From the NCBI GenBank assembly GCA_041737835.1, contig JBGSQY010000027.1: 64,000 nucleotides of DNA, one strand, 5' to 3'. This document shows positions 59,021-64,000 of this stretch, in pieces. The stretch comes from Bythopirellula sp041737835. GTDB lineage: Bacteria > Planctomycetota > Planctomycetia > Pirellulales > Lacipirellulaceae. Under the pieces are notes generated by a model. The model saw only the letters and a list, made by a program, of their open reading frames with translations, made no database searches and had not been told where the DNA came from. A program made the translations under genes and the position numbers. How positions within the stretch are numbered: position 1 is the first letter of the stretch; each line of letters begins with the position of its first letter.

Positions 59021-59407
59021 ATGAGTGGGCTCATGCCAATCGAGCTTTCGTTAGTCGACTCTGGAAAGTATCAGTATGTGCGAGTGAGTGGACTGATTAC
59101 TCCCGAAATTTCTCACCAAATCGCTTTGAGTACCGAAGCATTTGCCGATGAAACTGGCGTGAAATCGGTTTTATTTGACTTGAGAGATTCAAGGAATGTT
59201 TCGTCGGTGGCGGAAAACTATGACTTGGCTTACAAGGAACTCGAAGAGTTGGGTATTAAGCGATCCACCAAGGCGGCACTTTTGTTGAGTCCCGACGATT
59301 GTTCTCACGATTTTGTAGTGATCGCGCTGCGTAACGCAGGTTACAACGCGCGAAAATTTATCGACGTAGCGAAAGCTGAAGAATGGTTGGAGGCGGATGC
59401 CGCTTGA
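59021..59407 (+). CDS. SpoIIAA-like/STAS-type protein, second of a tandem pair
   Basis: A 128-residue paralogue of the preceding gene, 12 bases downstream, with the same core (SVAENYDLAYKELEELGIKR) and ending (NAGYNARKFIDVAKAEEWLE). ATG 59033 (MPIELSLVD) is an alternative start. Its stop codon abuts the stop of the convergent gene on the other strand with no base between (59407/59408). Confidence 0.7.
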   Translation: MSGLMPIELSLVDSGKYQYVRVSGLITPEISHQIALSTEAFADETGVKSVLFDLRDSRNVSSVAENYDLAYKELEELGIKRSTKAALLLSPDDCSHDFVVIALRNAGYNARKFIDVAKAEEWLEADAA

Positions 59408-60277
59408 TTACGGCTTCTTTGCCAATCGATCTTGGGGCTTGAGCAATCGTTCTTCGAGCCGTGAGACGAAGTGCATTAGGCTCGAATCTCCTGAGAAGCC
59501 GAGCACTCGGCGATCGACGTCCATTTGCTGCGAAGCGATGCGACCCTTGGCGATATCGAAGCGCACGGTTCCCTTGGCCATCCGTTCTGCGAGCTGCGAT
59601 TCAACAAAGGCGCTAACGGGTGTCAGCACTTGATACTCCACGTTAATCGTGGCAATCCCGTTCTGCACGGTATCGAGCTTGCAGACTCGACGGGTACGAA
59701 CTTGTTGCTTGGCACCGCTTTTGGTGTCGACGGATACGTCGAAACTTTCGCTCCATTCTTCACCGAGCGCGACGGGATTCTCGGGGAGTCGCAGCGTGAT
59801 CGGCATGTCGTCGGTGACTTCCGGCTGCGGATGCTTGACCACGCGATTGACGATTTCGCCACTCGGCTTGATGCGAATTACCGACAGCGGCACGCCCACG
59901 GCGCGGGCGGCTTGCTCGAATCCAGGTGGAGGGGTTTTGTCGCGCTCGCTATCGAATTCGGTCACCGCCCGGTTGGGGACACGGTTGACCATCCGCACAT
60001 GTTCGACCAGATGGACGAATTCGATCTCACCGTTAGGCAAAACGTCGGTCACTTTCCAAGCCTTGATTGATTCGCTGGTGGTTTCGGCTTGCTGGCTGGT
60101 GCCCTCGATCGTGCTTTCGATGTCGGCCGAGTGCTTCACGCTGTAGCGTAAAACTTCACCCATACGAAATTTGTATGTGAGCTCGACCTTTTGCTCGGAC
60201 GATTCCTCGGCAGCGCGCACCGTCAGCGAAATCAACAGAATCAAGCAACCAGCAAGTAGGGTCTTGAAGTGGGGCAT
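59408..60277 (-). CDS. Exported protein of unknown function
   Basis: A 289-residue protein with a signal peptide (LLAGCLILLISLTVRAAEES) and a beta-rich body with alternating hydrophobic/charged strands (LTYKFRMGEVLRYSVKHSAD, WSESFDVSVDTKSG, CKLDTVQNGIATINVEYQV). No catalytic motif. The repeated long-strand pattern resembles periplasmic lipid- or lipoprotein-binding folds, but this is only a shape argument. The gene precedes nadK's stop by 33 bases and is convergent with the SpoIIAA-like pair. Confidence 0.65.
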   Translation of the reverse strand: MPHFKTLLAGCLILLISLTVRAAEESSEQKVELTYKFRMGEVLRYSVKHSADIESTIEGTSQQAETTSESIKAWKVTDVLPNGEIEFVHLVEHVRMVNRVPNRAVTEFDSERDKTPPPGFEQAARAVGVPLSVIRIKPSGEIVNRVVKHPQPEVTDDMPITLRLPENPVALGEEWSESFDVSVDTKSGAKQQVRTRRVCKLDTVQNGIATINVEYQVLTPVSAFVESQLAERMAKGTVRFDIAKGRIASQQMDVDRRVLGFSGDSSLMHFVSRLEERLLKPQDRLAKKP

Positions 60278-60310
60278 CCTTGCACCTATGCGAAAAGTGG
60301 TGATAAATGT

Positions 60311-61177
60311 TTATTCGTCGAGCTTCAATCGACCACCCCAGCCAAGCTTCTCACGAAGCGTACGGTAGTAACCATAGCCGGCGATTTCGATCAGTTGGAA
60401 CTGGGCATCGCTGCGCGTGATGCGAATTCGATCCGTGCTTTCGGGGTGGCACAAAATCTTGCCGTCGACCACCAATGCTGTTCCTTCCAGCGGGGCGGGG
60501 ACACGCAATTCGTACACGCGCTCGGCGGAGTCGACCACGGGGCGGTTGGTGAGCGTGTGGGCGTTGATCGGCGAGATCACAAATGCCTGCAAGTCTTTGC
60601 GGAGGATGGGGCCTCCTGCTGACAGGTTGTGAGCCGTCGAACCCACGGGGCTGCTCACGATCAAACCGTCGCAACTATAAGTGGTTACCAATTCAGCGTC
60701 AACGTAAAGCTGGATCTCGAGAATCGCGAACGGTGGGCCTGCTAGCACCGAAACTTCGTTAAGTCCGAGCGCGCGTTCGAGGATTTTGCCGTTCCGTTCG
60801 ACTTCGCATTCGAACATGAGATGCGAAATCACGCGATATTCGCCCGCCGCCACGCGTGGTAGAACTTCGGGGAGTTGCTCGGGCTGCAAGTCGGCCAGGA
60901 ACCCCAGTCGGCCAAGATTCACGCCGAGGATGGGAAGTTGCTCGTAACCCAACAGCAGGGCAGCCCGTAGCATCGAGCCATCGCCCCCCAGGACGATCGC
61001 GAAGTCGATGTTGTCGGTTTCGACATCGGTGGCCGTGAAGTCGTCGATGAGGTCGACCACTTCGGCGTGTTTTTCGACCAGGGGACGGAGTTCGAGCGCG
61101 CGTTCACGAATCGAAGGGCGATTCGCATCGGCGAGCATCAGCACACGAGGGCGGACAGTTGATTGGGCGGCGGTCAT
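60311..61177 (-). CDS. nadK: NAD kinase
   Basis: A 288-residue enzyme making NADP from NAD. Key motifs: IVLGGDGSMLRAALLL (GGDG), GVNLGRLGFLADL, ALNEVSVLAG, and the Gly-rich VSSPVGSTAHNLSAGGPIL. ATG 61177 is chosen over the open frame at 61303, because the extra residues are not conserved and run into repeat DNA. It lies upstream of the exported-protein gene on the same strand. Confidence 0.92.
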   Translation of the reverse strand: MTAAQSTVRPRVLMLADANRPSIRERALELRPLVEKHAEVVDLIDDFTATDVETDNIDFAIVLGGDGSMLRAALLLGYEQLPILGVNLGRLGFLADLQPEQLPEVLPRVAAGEYRVISHLMFECEVERNGKILERALGLNEVSVLAGPPFAILEIQLYVDAELVTTYSCDGLIVSSPVGSTAHNLSAGGPILRKDLQAFVISPINAHTLTNRPVVDSAERVYELRVPAPLEGTALVVDGKILCHPESTDRIRITRSDAQFQLIEIAGYGYYRTLREKLGWGGRLKLDE

Positions 61178-61239
61178 AGGCTTAGCATACCAGCCGGCGT
61201 GAAAAGCGGGGAGAGGAGGGGGGCGAGACGATGGAATTT

Positions 61240-61886
61240 GCCCTGTAAGGGCTCGATATGGTAGCCCAGGGCGCAGCCCTGGGTATTCAAGCAGAAAAGT
61301 CAAGTTCGCCCTGTAAGGGCAAGATAGTTAATCCCAAACGTAGCGCTCATCGGATTCGATTTTGTAAAGGGTCAACAATTTTCGGTACTCATCTTGAAAC
61401 GATTCCTTAGAGTGATGAATTCGTTGATTGATGATGTATCGGCACAAATCCTCAAGCTGTGATTGTCCGACGGAGAAAGCACCGTACCCGTTTTGCCGGC
61501 GAAGTTCTGGTACTTTGTGCCTTTTGTTTTGATCCACTTCGAGGTGCTTTGCTTGAGTTCTTGAACTAGGTCTGCAACGGTAATCGTGCGAGACAGGGAG
61601 CATGCAATATGAATGTGGTCGTCGGTGACACCGACTTGATGGCTAAAGCATTTGTGTTCTCGACAGATTGTTGCAACGTAAGGAAACAATTCGTTTTCGA
61701 TTACTGCGTCTATCCATGCATGTCTATGCTTTGTGCTAAAGACGATGTGTAAAAGAACATTGGATAGTGATTGTGGCATGTGGCGTACCCATACGGCCGA
61801 GTATCTAGCCCCTTCAGGGCTACCTTGATGGTGCTTGGTTTTCCCAGGGCTGCGCCCTGGGCTATTGAATTATGCCCTTTCAGGGC
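61240..61886 (-). mobile_element. IS200-like/RAYT element with mirror-image REP flanks
   Basis: A transposase gene (61328-61779, broken) is bracketed by palindromes in mirror order. Left: GCCCTGTAAGGGC (61240-61252), CCCAGGGC-GCA-GCCCTGGG (61265-61283), GCCCTGTAAGGGC (61308-61320). Right: GCCCCTTCAGGGC (61808-61820), CCCAGGGC-TGC-GCCCTGGG (61843-61861), GCCCTTTCAGGGC (61874-61886). This is the organisation of REP-associated tyrosine transposases, which act on the flanking REP hairpins. Whether the element could move is doubtful because of the frameshift. Confidence 0.85.
61328..61779 (-). pseudogene. Frameshifted IS200-like (Y1) transposase, REP-associated type
   Basis: Two overlapping frames make up one Y1 transposase. 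The first (61779 leftwards) begins MPQSLSNVLLHIVFSTKHRH, contains the metal-binding HIH in VTDDHIHIACSL, and runs to KYQNFAG. The second continues with NGYGAFSVGQSQLEDLCRYI INQRIHHSKESFQDEYRKLL and ends DERYVWD; Tyr of RYIINQ is the likely nucleophile. The junction near 61498 reads as if one base were lost from the Trp codon of the family's F-A-W-Q-N-G-Y-G-A-F block (now GCCGGCAAAAC instead of GCC-TGG-CAA-AAC), so this is a one-base deletion or a sequence error. Confidence 0.85.
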
Positions 61887-61981
61887 ATGGAACTAGAAAC
61901 TTGATGCCAGAGTTTGTGATAAAATCAAATCAGGAAGATTATACCACGTAATCGTCTTGACTTTTGTCCTCTGTAAATGAT

Positions 61982-63880
61982 TTAAGTGTGCAGGACCTTA
62001 TTCGCCGCTAATTCTCGGCAGGTCGCGACAATACTTTCCACGTCGAGGCCTAGATCGGCCAAGAGCTCGTCCCGTTCGCCGTGTTCGACGTAGATATCGG
62101 GAATGCCCAAGCGGCGCACTCGGCTGGCGTCGAGGTGGGCGTCGGCGGCGGCTTCCAAGACGGCGCTGCCAAATCCACCGGCGAGCGTTGCTTCTTCGAG
62201 CGTGACGACAAAGCCGCATTCGCGGATTGCTTTGAGGATCAATTCCGTGTCGAGTGGCTTGAGAAAGCGGGCATTGATTACGCCCACATCAAGGCCATCG
62301 GCACACAATTGATCGGCCGCTTTGATGGCCCTGGCGAGCAGCGGGCCGTAAGCGATCAAACATCCGTCGACGCCCCAGCGGAGTGTTTCGCTTTTGCCGA
62401 GTTCGATGGCGGGGGCTTCGCGAACAATTTCGGTGGCCGTCGCTTTGGGATAGCGAATCGCGCATGGCCCATCGAACTGCACGGCGAAGTCGAGCATCTT
62501 GGGGAGTTCGGTTGCATCGCCCGGGCTCATCACGACCATATTCGGAAAGACCCGCAAATAGCCCAAATCGAACACGCCGTGGTGCGTGGGGCCGTCGGGG
62601 CCCGCCAAGCCGCCACGATCCATCATGAACGTCACGGGGAGATTCTGCAGGGCGACTTCTTGGAAGATGTGGTCGTAAGCCCGTTGGAGGAAAGTGCTAT
62701 AAATATCGACAATCGGCCGCAGACCAACTTTGGCTTGTCCGGCTGCGAAGGCGACGGTGTGGGACTCACAGATTCCCGTGTCGAAAAATCGTTCGGGAAA
62801 CGCATCGCGGACTTTTTCGAGCTTGTTGCCTTGGCACATAGCTGCGGTGAGGACCGTCGCGCGAGGGTTGTTACGAAGTTGATCTTCAATCGCTTCGGCC
62901 GCAACGTGCGTGTACGAACGCGAAGAACTTTTCTTAAGTGTGACTTGGCGTCCGCTGCGCTCCTCGAACTGTGGTGGAGCATGGTACAGCACCGGGTCTT
63001 CGGCGGCAGGTTGGAAACCGTGGCCCTTTTCCGTAACGACGTGCAGCAACACGGGGCCATCGATGCGGCTCACCATTTTAAGATACTTGCGCAGCAGACC
63101 GATGTTGTGGCCGTCAATCGGGCCCACGTAGCGGAAGCCTAAATCTTCGAACATCATGCCGCCGCTCAAGCCTGCCTTGGCGGCTTCTTTGAGTTGTACG
63201 AGGAACCGCTCGGTGGGATCACCCAAGAGCGGCACATGGCTTAAGATCTTGGCGACTTCATCCTTGAAGCCGGTGTACATGGGATTCATCCGCAGGCGGT
63301 CGAGATAATCGGCCACGCCGCCGACGCGGGGGCAAATCGACATGCGGTTGTCGTTGAGCACGACGAGCAGTTTGTCGCTCTGCCGACGGGCGTTGTTCAT
63401 CGCCTCGAAGACCACGCCGGAAGGAAACGCCCCGTCGCCAATGACCGCCACGGAGTGGCGCTTTTCGTCCTTGCGTAGCAAATCATCGCCACTGGCTAGT
63501 CCCAGCGCCGTCGATACGCTGGAACCTGCGTGACCGGTCATGAATAAATCGAAATCGCTCTCCGCAGGGTTGGGGTAACCCATCAGGCCCCCCTTGGTGC
63601 GGATCGATTGAAACTCGGGATAGCGGCCAGTGAGCAACTTGTGGGGATAAATCTGATGCCCCGTGTCCCAGATGAGGCGATCACGGCGGAAATCAAACGT
63701 CGTATGCAGAGCGATACACAATTCGACGACGCCCAAATTGGAAGCGAAATGCGCGCTGCGGCAGGCAATCAAGTTGCAGAGCACTTCACGGATTTCGCTT
63801 GCCAAATGTTCGAGTTGCGGCAGCGACAGCTTTTGCATGTCGGCCGGTTCGGAAATCGTCGGAAGAATGGTTTGCGTCAC
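61982..63880 (-). CDS. dxs: 1-deoxy-D-xylulose-5-phosphate synthase
   Basis: A 632-residue thiamine-diphosphate enzyme for the first step of the MEP isoprenoid pathway. TPP motif AVIGDGAFPSGVVFEAMNNA ... NDNRMSI, HDGHD-like region GPIDGHNIGLLR, DRGGLAGPDGPTHHGVFDLG and the C-terminal transketolase domain (INARFLKPLDTELI) are complete. The start is GTG 63880, overlapping the stop of the upstream ispA by two bases; an internal ATG at 63838 is possible. Coupling to a prenyl synthase matches its pathway. Confidence 0.95.
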   Translation of the reverse strand: MTQTILPTISEPADMQKLSLPQLEHLASEIREVLCNLIACRSAHFASNLGVVELCIALHTTFDFRRDRLIWDTGHQIYPHKLLTGRYPEFQSIRTKGGLMGYPNPAESDFDLFMTGHAGSSVSTALGLASGDDLLRKDEKRHSVAVIGDGAFPSGVVFEAMNNARRQSDKLLVVLNDNRMSICPRVGGVADYLDRLRMNPMYTGFKDEVAKILSHVPLLGDPTERFLVQLKEAAKAGLSGGMMFEDLGFRYVGPIDGHNIGLLRKYLKMVSRIDGPVLLHVVTEKGHGFQPAAEDPVLYHAPPQFEERSGRQVTLKKSSSRSYTHVAAEAIEDQLRNNPRATVLTAAMCQGNKLEKVRDAFPERFFDTGICESHTVAFAAGQAKVGLRPIVDIYSTFLQRAYDHIFQEVALQNLPVTFMMDRGGLAGPDGPTHHGVFDLGYLRVFPNMVVMSPGDATELPKMLDFAVQFDGPCAIRYPKATATEIVREAPAIELGKSETLRWGVDGCLIAYGPLLARAIKAADQLCADGLDVGVINARFLKPLDTELILKAIRECGFVVTLEEATLAGGFGSAVLEAAADAHLDASRVRRLGIPDIYVEHGERDELLADLGLDVESIVATCRELAANKVLHT

Positions 63881-64000
63881 GTATTTCGATGCCTCACAAA
63901 AATCGCTAGCTCACGCAGAGCCGTCGCTTTATCGCCAAAAATCTCGAGTGCGGTGCAAGCTTGTTCAATCAGTTTCTCGGCCAGCTCGCGACTCGCCGCT
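63877..64000 (-). CDS. ispA: C-terminal end of farnesyl/geranylgeranyl diphosphate synthase (partial)
   Basis: Only the last 41 codons are inside the window. The peptide ASRELAEKLIEQACTALEIF followed by GDKATALRELAIFVRHRNT is the typical end of a short-chain polyprenyl synthase (helix, then L-x-x-L-A-x-F/Y-x-x-x-R). Its TGA (63879-63877) overlaps the GTG start of dxs, so the two isoprenoid genes are translationally coupled. The active-site DDxxD motifs lie outside the window. Confidence 0.72.
   Translation of the reverse strand, partial: AASRELAEKLIEQACTALEIFGDKATALRELAIFVRHRNT

Overview
The window looks like a planctomycete chromosome of the Pirellula/Lacipirellula kind. This is inferred from gene content: PEP-CTERM proteins with dockerin-like repeats, large TPR proteins next to ExbB/ExbD channels, a malate dehydrogenase of the lactate-dehydrogenase-like type, intergenic spacers full of short palindromic repeats, and a long colinear flagellar cluster. 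No 16S rRNA or other marker is present to confirm it. LAYOUT. 1-461: repeat-rich spacer. 462-3964 (minus): three-gene unit of two membrane-anchored proteins sharing a repeated domain plus a sulfotransferase. 4140-10284 (plus): a Tol/Exb-like energised envelope unit (giant TPR protein, second TPR protein, ExbB-type channel, two ExbD-type proteins), followed by a YhaM-type 3'-5' exoribonuclease. 11403-11836: spacer with repeats and a nested hairpin. 11837-36269 (minus): one of the longest runs of flagellar genes, read from the right as TPR protein, FlgN-like, FleS/FlgS-like histidine kinase, sigma-54 response regulator, flgB, flgC, fliE, fliF, fliG, fliH, fliI, fliJ, motE-like, fliK, flgD, flgE, motA, motB, fliL, fliN, fliO, fliP, fliQ, fliR, flhB. 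A pseudo-hydrolase, malate dehydrogenase and a thioredoxin-like protein follow on the same strand. 39341-44783 (plus): flhA, flhF, flhG-like, a small membrane protein and fliA (sigma-28), ended by a strong terminator at 44867-44900. 44784-49059: repeat-rich accessory stretch with a nucleotidyltransferase-HD protein and an AT-rich HEPN-like gene. 49060-64000: mostly single genes (PHA-granule-type protein, REC-GGDEF-EAL protein, double PEP-CTERM fusion, SDR, pyruvate kinase, two SpoIIAA-like paralogues, NAD kinase, a broken IS200-like/RAYT element with its REPs, dxs and the tail of ispA). HOW THEY WORK TOGETHER. The two flagellar blocks encode the export apparatus (FlhA, FlhB, FliO, FliP, FliQ, FliR, FliH, FliI, FliJ), MS-ring and switch (FliF, FliG, FliN), proximal rod (FlgB, FlgC, FliE), hook and cap (FlgE, FlgD, FliK), stator (MotA, MotB, MotE-like, FliL) and control (sigma-54 two-component pair, FliA, FlhF/FlhG). 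Flagellin, FliD, FlgK/L, P/L-ring genes and chemotaxis genes are not here. FliM is also missing where fliL-fliM-fliN is expected, and the FliN encoded here is long and carries three FliM-type CheY-binding motifs. FlgD and FlgE share an inserted Ig-like domain. These two points are the most distinctive features of the window.
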